Shown here: positions 9,486 to 22,253 of the stretch, in pieces
Position numbering within the stretch: the stretch's first letter is position 1
How the letters are laid out: each line of letters starts with the position of its first letter
NCBI GenBank assembly: GCA_003864495.1
Contig: ML133389.1
Location: 868,001-932,000 of the forward strand
Direction of reading: 5' to 3'
From: Nemopilema nomurai
Lineage: Eukaryota > Cnidaria > Scyphozoa > Rhizostomeae > Rhizostomatidae
Length of the DNA stretch: 64,000 nt
Made by a program: the position numbers and the translations under genes
The notes under the pieces: model-generated
The model's database searches: none
The model's input: only the letters and a program-made list of their open reading frames with translations
What the model was told of the DNA's origin: nothing

Positions 9486-12400
9486 GGCCAAACCAGTGCT
9501 ACATTTTATCAAACAAATCCCAACAATGTTGGTGACTTTTGCGTGCGCATTGCTGGACTTTGTTGGATGCAGGGGGGGGCCAAACCAGTGCTACATTTCA
9601 TCCAACAAATCCCAACAATGTTGGTGACTTTTGCGTGCGCATTGTTGGACTTTGTTGGATGCAGGGTGGCCAAACCAGTGCTACATTTCATCCAACAAAT
9701 CCCAACAATGTTGGTGACTTTTGCGTGCGCATTGTTGGACTTTGTTGGATGCAGGGTGGCCAAACCAGTGCTACATTTCATCCAACAAATCCCAACAATG
9801 TTGGTGACTTTTGCGTGCGCATTGTTGGACTTTGTTGGATGCAAAACCAGTGCTACATTTCATCCAACAAATCCCAACAATGTTGGTGACTTTTGCGTGC
9901 GCATTGTTGGACTTTGTTGGATGCAGGGTGGCCAAACCAGTGCTACATTTCATCCAACAAATCCCAACAATGTTGGTGACTTTTGCGTGCGCATTGTTGG
10001 ACTTTGTTGGATGCAGGGTGGCCAAACCAGTGCTACATTTCAAACAAATCCCAACAATGTTGGTGACTTTTGCGTGCGCATTGTTGGACTTTGTTGGATG
10101 CAGGGTTGGCCAAACCAGTGCTACATTTCATCCAACAAATCCCAACAATGTTGGTGACTTTTGCGTGCGCATTGTTGACTTTGTTGGATGCAGGGTGGCC
10201 AAACCAGTGCTACATTTCATCCAACAAATCCCAACAATGTTGGTGACTTTTGCGTGCGCATTGTTGGACTTTGTTGGATGCAGGGGTGGCCAAACCAGTG
10301 CTACATTTCATCCAACAAATCCCAACAATGTTGGTGACTTTTGCGTGCGCATTGTTGGACTTTGTTGGATGCAGGGTGGCCAAACCAGTGCTACATTTCA
10401 TCCAACAAATCCCAACAATGTTGGTGACTTTTGCGTGCGCATTGTTGGACTTTGTTGGATGCAGGGTGGCCAAACCAGTGCTACATTTCATCCAACAAAT
10501 CCCAACAATGTTGGTGACTTTTGCGTGCGCATTGTTGGACTTTGTTGGATGCAGGGTGGCCAAACCAGTGCTACATTTCATCCAACAAATCCCAACAATG
10601 TTGGTGACTTTTGCGTGCGCATTGTTGGACTTTGTTGGATGCAGGGTGGCCAAACCAGTGCTACATTTCATCCAACAAATCCCAACAATGTTGGTGACTT
10701 TTGCGTGCGCATTGTTGGACTTTGTTGGATGCAGGGTTGGCCAAACCAGTGCTACATTTCATCCAACAAATCCCAACAATGTTGGTGACTTTTGCGTGCG
10801 CATTGTTGGACTTTGTTGGATGCAGGGTTGGCCAAACCAGTGCTACATTTCATCCAACAAATCCCAACAATGTTGGTGACTTTTGCGTGCGCATTGTTGG
10901 ACTTTGTTGGATGCAGGGTGGCCAAACCAGTGCTACATTTCATCCAACAAATCCCAACAATGTTGGTGACTTTTGCGTGCGCATTGTTGGACTTTGTTGG
11001 ATGCAGGGTGGCCAAACCAGTGCTACATTTCATCCAACAAATCCCAACAATGTTGGTGACTTTTGCGTGCGCATTGTTGGACTTTGTTGGATGCAGGGTG
11101 GCCAAACCAGTGCTACATTTCATCCAACAAATCCCAACAATGTTGGTGACTTTTGCGTGCGCATTGTTGGACTTTGTTGGATGCAGGGTGGCCAAACCAG
11201 TGCTACATTTCATCCAACAAATCCCAACAATGTTGGTGACTTTTGCGTGCGCATTGTTGGACTTTGTTGGATGCAGGGTTGGCCAAACCAGTGCTACATT
11301 TCATCCAACAAATCCCAACAATGTTGGTGACTTTTGCGTGCGCATTGTTGGACTTTGTTGGATGCAGGGTTGGCCAAACCAGTGCTACATTTCATCCAAC
11401 AAATCCCAACAATGTTGGTGACTTTTGCGTGCGCATTGTTGGACTTTGTTGGATGCAGGGTGGCCAAACCAGTGCTACATTTCATCCAACAAATCCCAAC
11501 AATGTTGGTGACTTTTGCGTGCGCATTGTTGGACTTTGTTGGATGCAGGGTTGGCCAAACCAGTGCTACATTTCATCCAACAAATCCCAACAATGTTGGT
11601 GACTTTTGCGTGCGCATTGTTGGACTTTGTTGGATGCAGGGTGGCCAAACCAGTGCTACATTTCATCCAACAAATCCCAACAATGTTGGTGACTTTTGCG
11701 TGCGCATTGTTGGACTTTGTTGGATGCAGGGTTGGCCAAACCAGTGCTACATTTCATCCAACAAATCCCAACAATGTTGGTGACTTTTGCGTGCGCATTG
11801 TTGGACTTTGTTGGATGCAGGGTGGCCAAACCAGTGCTACATTTCATCCAACAAATCCCAACAATGTTGGTGACTTTTGCGTGCGCATTGTTGGACTTTG
11901 TTGGATGCAGGGTGGCCAAACCAGTGCTACATTTCATCCAACAAATCCCAACAATGTTGGTGACTTTTGCGTGCGCATTGTTGGACTTTGTTGGATGCAG
12001 GGTGGCCAAACCAGTGCTACATTTCATCCAACAAATCCCAACAATGTTGGTGACTTTTGCGTGCGCATTGTTGGACTTTGTTGGATGCAGGGTGGCCAAA
12101 CCAGTGCTACATTTCATCCAACAAATCCCAACAATGTTGGTGACTTTTGCGTGCGCATTGTTGGACTTTGTTGGATGCAGGGTTGGCCAAACCAGTGCTA
12201 CATTTCATCCAACAAATCCCAACAATGTTGGTGACTTTTGCGTGCGCATTGTTGGACTTTGTTGGATGCAGGGTGGCCAAACCAGTGCTACATTTCATCC
12301 AACAAATCCCAACAATGTTGGTGACTTTTGCGTGCGCATTGTTGGACTTTGTTGGATGCAGGGTTGGCCAAACCAGTGCTACATTTCATCCAACAAATCC

Positions 12401-15400
12401 CAACAATGTTGGTGACTTTTGCGTGCGCATTGTTGGACTTTGTTGGATGCAGGGTTGGCCAAACCAGTGCTACATTTCATCCAACAAATCCCAACAATGT
12501 TGGTGACTTTTGCGTGCACATTGTTGGACTTTGTTGGATGCAGGGTTGGCCAAACCAGTGCTACATTTCATCCAACAAATCCCAACAATGTTGGTGACTT
12601 TTGCGTGCGCATTGTTGGACTTTGTTGGATGCAGGGTTGGCCAAACCAGTGCTACATTTCATCCAACAAATCCCAACAATGTTGGTGACTTTTGCGTGCG
12701 CATTGTTGGACTTTGTTGGATGCAGGGTGGCCAAACCAGTGCTACATTTCATCCAACAAATCCCAACAATGTTGGTGACTTTTGCGTGCGCATTGTTGGA
12801 CTTTGTTGGATGCAGGGTTGGCCAAACCAGTGCTACATTTCATCCAACAAATCCCAACAATGTTGGTGACTTTTGCGTGCGCATTGTTGGACTTTGTTGG
12901 ATGCAGGGTGGCCAAACCAGTGCTACATTTCATCCAACAAATCCCAACAATGTTGGTGACTTTTGCGTGCGCATTGTTGGACTTTGTTGGATGCAGGGTT
13001 GGCCAAACCAGTGCTACATTTCATCCAACAAATCCCAACAATGTTGGTGACTTTTGCGTGCGCATTGTTGGACTTTGTTGGATGCAGGGTTGGCCAAACC
13101 AGTGCTACATTTCATCCAACAAATCCCAACAATGTTGGTGACTTTTGCGTGCGCATTGTTGGACTTTGTTGGATGCAGGGTTGGCCAAACCAGTGCTACA
13201 TTTCATCCAACAAATCCCAACAATGTTGGTGACTTTTGCGTGCGCATTGTTGGACTTTGTTGGATGCAGGGTTGGCCAAACCAGTGCTACATTTCATCCA
13301 ACAAATCCCAACAATGTTGGTGACTTTTGCGTGCGCATTGTTGGACTTTGTTGGATGCAGGGTTGGCCAAACCAGTGCTACATTTCATCCAACAAATCCC
13401 AACAATGTTGGTGACTTTTGCGTGCGCATTGTTGGACTTTGTTGGATGCAGGGTTGGCCAAACCAGTGCTACATTTCATCCAACAAATCCCAACAATGTT
13501 GGTGACTTTTGCGTGCGCATTGTTGGACTTTGTTGGATGCAGGGTTGGCCAAACCAGTGCTACATTTCATCCAACAAATCCCAACAATGTTGGTGACTTT
13601 TGCGTGCGCATTGTTGGACTTTGTTGGATGCAGGGTTGGCCAAACCAGTGCTACATTTCATCCAACAAATCCCAACAATGTTGGTGACTTTTGCGTGCGC
13701 ATTGTTGGACTTTGTTGGATGCAGGGTGGCCAAACCAGTGCTACATTTCATCCAACAAATCCCAACAATGTTGGTGACTTTTGCGTGCGCATTGTTGGAC
13801 TTTGTTGGATGCAGGGTTGGCCAAACCAGTGCTACATTTCATCCAACAAATCCCAACAATGTTGGTGACTTTTGCGTGCGCATTGTTGGACTTTGTTGGA
13901 TGCAGGGTGGCCAAACCAGTGCTACATTTCATCCAACAAATCCCAACAATGTTGGTGACTTTTGCGTGCGCATTGTTGGACTTTGTTGGATGCAGGGTTG
14001 GCCAAACCAGTGCTACATTTCATCCAACAAATCCCAACAATGTTGGTGACTTTTGCGTGCGCATTGTTGGACTTTGTTGGATGCAGGGTTGGCCAAACCA
14101 GTGCTACATTTCATCCAACAAATCCCAACAATGTTGGTGACTTTTGCGTGCGCATTGTTGGACTTTGTTGGATGCAGGGTTGGCCAAACCAGTGCTACAT
14201 TTCATCCAACAAATCCCAACAATGTTGGTGACTTTTGCGTGCGCATTGTTGGACTTTGTTGGATGCAGGGTTGGCCAAACCAGTGCTACATTTCATCCAA
14301 CAAATCCCAACAATGTTGGTGACTTTTGCGTGCGCATTGTTGGACTTTGTTGGATGCAGGGTGGCCAAACCAGTGCTACATTTCATCCAACAAATCCCAA
14401 CAATGTTGGTGACTTTTGCGTGCGCATTGTTGGACTTTGTTGGATGCAGGGTGGCCAAACCAGTGCTACATTTCATCCAACAAATCCCAACAATGTTGGT
14501 GACTTTTGCGTGCGCATTGTTGGACTTTGTTGGATGCAGGGTTGGCCAAACCAGTGCTACATTTCATCCAACAAATCCCAACAATGTTGGTGACTTTTGC
14601 GTGCGCATTGTTGGACTTTGTTGGATGCAGGGGTGGCCAAACCAGTGCTACATTTCATCCAACAAATCCCAACAATGTTGGTGACTTTTGCGTGCGCATT
14701 GTTGGACTTTGTTGGATGCAGGGTTGGCCAAACCAGTGCTACATTTCATCCAACAAATCCCAACAATGTTGGTGACTTTTGCGTGCGCATTTTGGACTTT
14801 GTTGGATGCAGGGTTGGCCAAACCAGTGCTACATTTCATCCAACAAATCCCAACAATGTTGGTGACTTTTGCTGCGTGCGCATTGTTGGACTTTGTTGGA
14901 TGCAGGGTTGGCCAAACCAGTGCTACATTTCATCCAACAAATCCCAACAATGTTGGTGACTTTTGCGTGCGCATTGTTGGACTTTGTTGGATGCAGGGGT
15001 GGCCAAACCAGTGCTACATTTCATCCAACAAATCCCAACAATGTTGGTGACTTTTGCGTGCGCATTGTTGGACTTTGTTGGATGCAGGGTTGGCCAAACC
15101 AGTGCTACATTTCATCCAACAAATCCCAACAATGTTGGTGACTTTTGCGTGCGCATTGTTGGACTTTGTTGGATGCAGGGTGGCCAAACCAGTGCTACAT
15201 TTCATCCAACAAATCCCAACAATGTTGGTGACTTTTGCGTGCGCATTGTTGGACTTTGTTGGATGCAGGGTTGGCCAAACCAGTGCTACATTTCATCCAA
15301 CAAATCCCAACAATGTTGGTGACTTTTGCGTGCGCATTGTTGGACTTTGTTGGATGCAGGGTTGGCCAAACCAGTGCTACATTTCATCCAACAAATCCCA

Positions 15401-18400
15401 ACAATGTTGGTGACTTTTGCGTGCGCATTGTTGGACTTTGTTGGATGCAGGGTGGCCAAACCAGTGCTACATTTCATCCAACAAATCCCAACAATGTTGG
15501 TGACTTTTGCGTGCGCATTGTTGGACTTTGTTGGATGCAGGGTTGGCCAAACCAGTGCTACATTTCATCCAACAAATCCCAACAATGTTGGTGACTTTTG
15601 CGTGCGCATTGTTGGACTTTGTTGGATGCAGGGTGGCCAAACCAGTGCTACATTTCATCCAACAAATCCCAACAATGTTGGTGACTTTTGCGTGCGCATT
15701 GTTGGACTTTGTTGGATGCAGGGTGGCCAAACCAGTGCTACATTTCATCCAACAAATCCCAACAATGTTGGTGACTTTTGCGTGCGCATTGTTGGACTTT
15801 GTTGGATGCAGGGTTGGCCAAACCAGTGCTACATTTCATCCAACAAATCCCAACAATGTTGGTGACTTTTGCGTGCGCATTGTTGGACTTTGTTGGATGC
15901 AGGGTGGCCAAACCAGTGCTACATTTCATCCAACAAATCCAACAATGTTGGTGACTTTTGCGTGCGCATTGTTGGACTTTGTTGGATGCAGGGTTGGCCA
16001 AACCAGTGCTACATTTCATCCAACAAATCCCAACAATGTTGGTGACTTTTGCGTGCGCATTGTTGGACTTTGTTGGATGCAGGGTTGGCCAAACCAGTGC
16101 TACATTTCATCCAACAAATCCCAACAATGTTGGTGACTTTTGCGTGCGCATTGTTGGACTTTGTTGGATGCAGGGTTGGCCAAACCAGTGCTACATTTCA
16201 TCCAACAAATCCCAACAATGTTGGTGACTTTTGCGTGCGCATTGTTGGACTTTGTTGGATGCAGGGTGGCCAAACCAGTGCTACATTTCATCCAACAAAT
16301 CCCAACAATGTTGGTGACTTTTGCGTGCGCATTGTTGGACTTTGTTGGATGCAGGGTTGGCCAAACCAGTGCTACATTTCATCCAACAAATCCCAACAAT
16401 GTTGGTGACTTTTGCGTGCGCATTGTTGGACTTTGTTGGATGCAGGGTTGGCCAAACCAGTGCTACATTTCATCCAACAAATCCCAACAATGTTGGTGAC
16501 TTTTGCGTGCGCATTGTTGGACTTTGTTGGATGCAGGGTGGCCAAACCAGTGCTACATTTCATCCAACAAATCCCAACAATGTTGGTGACTTTTGCGTGC
16601 GCATTGTTGGACTTTGTTGGATGCAGGGTGGCCAAACCAGTGCTACATTTCATCCAACAAATCCCAACAATGTTGGTGACTTTTGCGTGCGCATTGTTGG
16701 ACTTTGTTGGATGCAGGGTTGGCCAAACCAGTGCTACATTTCATCCAACAAATCCCAACAATGTTGGTGACTTTTGCGTGCGCATTGTTGGACTTTGTTG
16801 GATGCAGGGTGGCCAAACCAGTGCTACATTTCATCCAACAAATCCCAACAATGTTGGTGACTTTTGCGTGCGCATTGTTGGACTTTGTTGGATGCAGGGT
16901 TGGCCAAACCAGTGCTACATTTCATCCAACAAATCCCAACAATGTTGGTGACTTTTGCGTGCGCATTGTTGGACTTTGTTGGATGCAGGGTTGGCCAAAC
17001 CAGTGCTACATTTCATCCAACAAATCCCAACAATGTTGGTGACTTTTGCGTGCGCATTGTTGGACTTTGTTGGATGCAGGGTTGGCCAAACCAGTGCTAC
17101 ATTTCATCCAACAAATCCCAACAATGTTGGTGACTTTTGCGTGCGCATTGTTGGACTTTGTTGGATGCAGGGTGGCCAAACCAGTGCTACATTTCATCCA
17201 ACAAATCCCAACAATGTTGGTGACTTTTGCGTGCGCATTGTTGGACTTTGTTGGATGCAGGGTTGGCCAAACCAGTGCTACATTTCATCCAACAAATCCC
17301 AACAATGTTGGTGACTTTTGCGTGCGCATTGTTGACTTTGTTGGATGCAGGGTTGGCCAAACCAGTGCTACATTTCATCCAACAAATCCCAACAATTGGT
17401 GACTTTTGCGTACGCATTGTTGGACTTTGTTGGATGCAGGGTGGCCAAACCAGTGCTACATTTCATCCAACAAATCCCAACAATGTTGGTGACTTTTGCG
17501 TGCGCATTGTTGGACTTTGTTGGATGCAGGGTTGGCCAAACCAGTGCTACATTTCATCCAACAAATCCCAACAATGTTGGTGACTTTTGCGTGCGCATTG
17601 TTGGACTTTGTTGGATGCAGGGTTGGCCAAACCAGTGCTACATTTCATCCAACAAATCCCAACAATGTTGGTGACTTTTGCGTGCGCATTGTTGGACTTT
17701 GTTGGATGCAGGGTGGCCAAACCAGTGCTACATTTCATCCAACAAATCCCAACAATGTTGGTGACTTTTGCGTGCGCATTGTTGGACTTTGTTGGATGCA
17801 GGGTTGGCCAAACCAGTGCTACATTTCATCCAACAAATCCCAACAATGTTGGTGACTTTTGCGTGCGCATTGTTGGACTTTGTTGGATGCAGGGTGGCCA
17901 AACCAGTGCTACATTTCATCCAACAAATCCCAACAATGTTGGTGACTTTTGCGTGCGCATTGTTGGACTTTGTTGGATGCAGGGTTGGCCAAACCAGTGC
18001 TACATTTCATCCAACAAATCCCAACAATGTTGGTGACTTTTGCGTGCGCATTGTTGGACTTTGTTGGATGCAGGGTTGGCCAAACCAGTGCTACATTTCA
18101 TCCAACAAATCCCAACAATGTTGGTGACTTTTGCGTCGCATTGTTGGACTTTGTTGGATGCAGGGTGGCCAAACCAGTGCTACATTTCATCCAACAAATC
18201 CCAACAATGTTGGTGACTTTTGCGTGCGCATTTTGGACTTTGTTGGATGCAGGGTTGGCCAAACCAGTGCTACATTTCATCCAACAAATCCCAACAATGT
18301 TGGTGACTTTTGCGTGCGCATTGTTGGACTTTGTTGGATGCAGGGTTGGCCAAACCAGTGCTACATTTCATCCAACAAATCCCAACAATGTTGGTGACTT

Positions 18401-19370
18401 TTGCGTGCGCATTGTTGGATTTGTTGGATGCAGGGTGGCCAAACCAGTGCTACATTTCATCCAACAAATCCCAACAATGTTGGTGACTTTTGCGTGCGCA
18501 TTGGGACTTTGTTGGATGCATGGGTGGCCAAACCAGTGCTACATTTCATCCAACAAATCCCAACAATGTTGGTGACTTTTGCGTGCGCATTGTTGGACTT
18601 TGTTGGATGCAGGGTTGGCCAAACCAGTGCTACATTTCATCCAACAAATCCCAACAATGTTGGTGACTTTTGCGTCGCATTGTTGGACTTTGTTGGATGC
18701 AGGGTTGGCCAAACCAGTGCTACATTTCATCCAACAAATCCCAACAATGTTGGTGACTTTTGCGTGCGCATTTTGGACTTTGTTGGATGCAGGGTGGCCA
18801 AACCAGTGCTACATTTCATCCAACAAATCCCAACAATGTTGGTGACTTTTGCGTGCGCATTGTTTGACTTTGTTGGATGCAGGGGTGGCCAAACCAGTGC
18901 TACATTTCATCAAACAAATCCCAACAATGTTGGTGACATTTGCGTGCGCATTGTTGGACTTTCTTGGATGCAGGGGTGGCCAAACCAGTGCTACATTTCA
19001 TCAAACAAATCCCAACAATGTTGGTGACTTTGCGTGCGCATTGTTGGACTTTGTTGGATGCAGGGGTGGCCAAACCAGTGCTACATTTCATCAAACAAAT
19101 CCCAACAATGTTGGTGACTTTTGCGTGCGCATTGTTGGACTTTGTTGGATGCAGGGTTGGCCAAACCAGTGCTACATTTCATCCAACAAATCCCAACAAT
19201 GTTGGTGACTTTTGCGTTCGCATTGTTGGACTTTGTTAGATGCAGGGGTGGCCAAACCAGTGCTACATTTCATCAAACAAATCCCAACAATGTTGGTGAC
19301 TTTTGCGTGCGCATTGTTGGACTTTGTTGGATGCAGGGTTGGCCAAACCAGTGCTACATTTCATCCAACA
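9486..19370 (+). repeat. Satellite array, ~109 copies of a 90/91-bp unit
   Basis: About 9.9 kb of head-to-tail units. A unit starts GGCCAAACCAGTGCTACATT, passes through CATCCAACAAATCCCAACAA and GCGTGCGCATTGTTGGAC, and ends TTTGTTGGATGCAGGG. Length variants differ at the junction: GGGTGG (90 bp), GGGTTGG or GGGGTGG (91 bp). Interior units are nearly identical, with rare single changes such as GCGTGCACA near 12517. Divergence rises at both ends: TCAAACAAA replaces TCCAACAAA in unit 1 and in units at about 18.9-19.3 kb, and small deletions cluster at 18.1-18.8 kb. Each unit contains a near-perfect 22-nt inverted repeat. Open frames run through runs of 90-bp units on both strands because 90 is a multiple of 3, and they break whenever a 91-bp unit occurs, so I treat the array as non-coding. 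Confidence 0.98.
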
Positions 19371-20451
19371 TTTATTGATTAACAACAATAACAATTAGAG
19401 GCCTAACCCATTCGCTCAAGCTTTCTACTAGGCAGCCGAACACGGCGACTCGATTTAGAACAAAACGACAAGCAGTGTTTTTATGTGTATGTGAAATTTT
19501 GAATGATAGTAAAGAAGAGACTCAAAACAAAGTTTCGATTGTTGAGAGTTTTCGCCAAATACAAAGCTTTTTCTGTCCGAACCTTCTGACAGCTGCCCCG
19601 CTTGCCGCTCATTTACTGAGGCCTTCCTTTTTATTTTCAATAATCTACTTATCTCATCGTCGTGAAACTCATATATACTGTCCTAAGAACAGTCTTCGTT
19701 TTCTTCATTTAATTTTTTATTTGACAGTCAGCATAGGCGTCAAATCTTGATTGGCTGCGAGAGGAATCGCCGATAATAAGTCCCTCCAAATTTCTGGCAA
19801 TTTGATTGGCTTGATTCGATGGGGACTCCCGCTGCAGCGATTCCTTTCGCAGCCAATCAAGATTTAACGCCTATGATGTAGCGCGACAGAAAATCTCACA
19901 AGGCATTCAAAACGAAACACAACATATAAAGATCGATACAACCTTGCTAAACTCGCATCCACTACCTTCCTCTTTTCCTCTCCCTCTCTCACCTGTAGTA
20001 GGACGCTCCCCAGATCACATGACCTATTATAATCACGTGACAATTGGTATATAATCCTCGGTATATCGTTGTTCATGATATTTTTGTAACCTCGTTCAGT
20101 TGAGTGGCAAATCTTGAATGATTATCAAAATATAGAAATGTGAACAGTGTGTTTCCGCAGCTCTACCATTTCAACAATGTCCTAATAGAACCTCTCACAC
20201 ACCCACTTCCCAACAACAATAGACAATAAAAGTTCGCTGCCTCCGCAGCTGCTCCGCGGCTTCATTAATGTTTCCGACCGTCATTGATTTGTGTGAGGAG
20301 ACGGGAAAAGGATTCGGATACAAAAGATGGAAGGAAAGTGTTGCATTTGCGTTGTGTTTATCGGAGTCTCTCTCTTCGATTTACAAAAGAACACAATCCT
20401 GATGACGTAATACAGTCCGAAATTTACGATACTACGATTACATGGCGTCCA
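19371..20451. other. Non-coding stretch containing a palindromic MITE
   Basis: Apart from the palindrome at 19732-19875 I see only short open frames without recognisable domains. A CCAAT-type motif lies inside the palindrome arms. Confidence 0.5.
19732..19875. mobile_element. Palindromic MITE (39-nt arms)
   Basis: Arm 19732-19770 (starts CATAGGCGTCAAATCTTGAT) pairs with 19837-19875 with only a few mismatches, across a 66-nt loop. The outer ends CATAGGCGT and ACGCCTATG are intact. This is the form of a short fold-back element, with no coding content. Confidence 0.8.
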
Positions 20452-20860
20452 CACCCTTTTTTTATAAGGAACCACTTTATTAGGAACCTACATGTAGAAG
20501 GCCGAAATATTTAAAGAACTTATACTACTAAAAACGAAATCATTAAGGAATTTTTCGATTTGAAAAATTTGATTAACTGCAAGCATCAAGAGCTAAAAAG
20601 CCGGTGCCATTTATTTGCAGCCAATACTCGCATAGATTGTTTGCTATTCGTGTGTCAAGTGCTTTATTGAGTAGTTTCCGCATATGCTGTCTCGCCCCTT
20701 TCTCTATTAAGCGTTAAGGCTTATTGTAGTCAAAACATCGAAAGTAAGAACTTAAGAAACTTTTAAGGAACTTTTGGTACCAAAATCTGATGATTTGAGG
20801 TCTACGAATAAGGAACTTTTGGAACTAGGCCTTGAGGTAGGTTCCTTATAAAAAAACGTG
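20452..20860 (+). mobile_element. Tc1/mariner-like MITE, copy 1
   Basis: A 409-bp element whose ends contain TTTTTTATAAGGAACC and its reverse complement. The right end ATAAAAAAACGTG is followed by TA; the left end begins CACCC after CA, a likely decayed TA. The interior matches the inverted copy at 54348-54716 over its whole length (for example the ACATGTAGAAGGCCGAAATA and GCGAGTATTGGCTGCAAAT neighbourhoods). Immediately to its right begins hAT transposase-like sequence, so this copy appears inserted at, or truncating, that pseudogene. Confidence 0.85.
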
Positions 20861-20862
20861 TA

Positions 20863-22253
20863 TATGTCAGGAAGATTTAAAGGATGCCAAGCAATGATGT
20901 CAAAATATCTTGAAAGGAATATACCATACTTTCCTTGTCTGGCACATAGGATTAACTGTGGAGCATAGTTCTGAAGGGAGTGACGTCATCGCAGATATGT
21001 TTGACATGCTGGAAAAAATTCACGTTCTTTTACCTCGGGTACTAAGCGCTACATTACCCTCCAGTAAATAGCGAAAGATAAGGACATAGAGGTTGCATTG
21101 CGCTGCGCAATCTTTCCGTAACACGCAACTTTTGATGGAATTGTTTCTTCCTTAAAGAAGGAGATGGAATCAAGAGATGCAATAACCAAATTAAAAGCAA
21201 AGAATCTTCTTGGAAAGATCAGGCCTTTCGAGTTCATTGTGGCATTAATGTTCATGCGAAGTGTAATGTCAAAGATCCTAACAAAGCAAGTTCAAGCCAT
21301 TTGAACATCGTGGATACTTTAGAGGCCCTTGATGCGACCATCAGCATTTTAAAATATTTAAGGGTGAAATCGGACAATCCGGAGAGGATAATCCGATTAT
21401 CCTCATGTCATACACGTCGAGGATCTTTTTGACTGCATCAACGAATCACAGGTCGGTAAGGGTCAGGGAACGCTCTACTAGAAATATGACATCTAGTAAA
21501 ACACGTTACCTCTCCGGATTGTCCAATTTCGCCTATTCAAGGGTGAATGAAGATGACATAAGTCGTAAAATAGATGATGCCATTTCTTTTATTGCTCAAC
21601 GTGGTCATGATGCTTAATCTGAGTTTGCAAAGAACAATAAAATAGTTCCCATGTGGCACCACAAATGAATGAAGGATGATGCCCCAGAGACTGCAATCCA
21701 TTTAGACTTCACAGCCTTTTATCGAAAAGAATTCTGCAAGTGTTCAACGCCCAGTTATCATTGCTTGGCGATAACTTAAAAATGGCTGCAATTGAGCCTG
21801 CGATTACACTATTGAAACCCATATGATAGTGAAATGGTTAACAGGGATGTGTCATTACTGACTCAAACTTTTCCAAAAAGTGTCAAACCAGATGAGGAAT
21901 CGCTTGAGGTGGAGTAAAAGGTTTTCTGCAACCATTGCTCCATTCCAAAACCAAACATTGCTTCAATTCCAGATGCCTTTAATTATTGTTTGGAATACAA
22001 AAATCTTTTTCCATTAACATTGAGGTGTTTTAAGCTTATCCTTACATCTCCAGTGACGTCTGCTTCAAGCGAGCGTAGCTTTCCAAAGCTCAAACTTATT
22101 AATACTTTAATTCGCAGTACCATTGGCCAGGAAAGACTTCAGAATCTTATGACATTGGCATGCGAGAAAGATATAACGGCCTTTGTAAAAATTAAAGAAA
22201 TTAGCAGAAGAAAATGCCGACTCACCAGAAAGACTTCCTTTTGTAGACTTTAA
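20863..22253 (+). pseudogene. hAT transposase relic (ZMYM1-like)
   Basis: Translating across several frameshifts and stops gives a recognisable hAT/ZMYM1-type transposase. It shows FKGCQAMM, then PYFPCLAHRINC (family: VPC.AH.LNL), then TSGTKRY (family: SSTKRW), then KAKNLLGKIRPFEFIVALMF. At the C terminus an intact 87-codon frame at 21990-22253 carries the dimerisation signature PVTSASSERSFPKLKLI...LRST-like...QERLQNL. Lesions include a stop/frameshift just after HRINCGA (about 20967) and the 171-bp MITE insertion at 21363-21533. The N-terminal zinc-finger part is not seen; the Tc1-like MITE sits exactly at the left edge. This is a dead copy. Confidence 0.85.
21363..21533 (+). mobile_element. 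hAT-type MITE, copy 1 (nested in hAT pseudogene)
   Basis: A 171-bp element with TIRs GGTGAAATCGGACAATCCGG and, at the right, the complement of GGCGAAATTGGACAATCCGG. The flanking 8-mers TATTTAAG (21355-21362) and TATTCAAG (21534-21541) are an 8-bp target duplication with one mismatch. The interior matches the inverted copy at 25481-25649 (GACTGCATCAACGAATCA, GGGTCAGGGAACGCTCTACT). It interrupts the reading frame of the older hAT relic. Confidence 0.92.

Noticed and set aside
9486..19370. CRISPR-like appearance (short regular repeats)
   Set aside because: There are no unique spacers; the whole 90-bp unit repeats. The genome is eukaryotic.
9486..19370. Hammerhead-ribozyme satellite (retrozyme-like)
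   Set aside because: The conserved core CTGATGA...GAAA is absent from the unit.
9509..19378. Dozens of long overlapping open frames (60-325 codons) across the satellite on both strands
   Set aside because: They are generated by a 90-bp (30-codon) unit, occur in several frames at once, and break wherever a 91-bp unit occurs. No codon-level constraint is visible.
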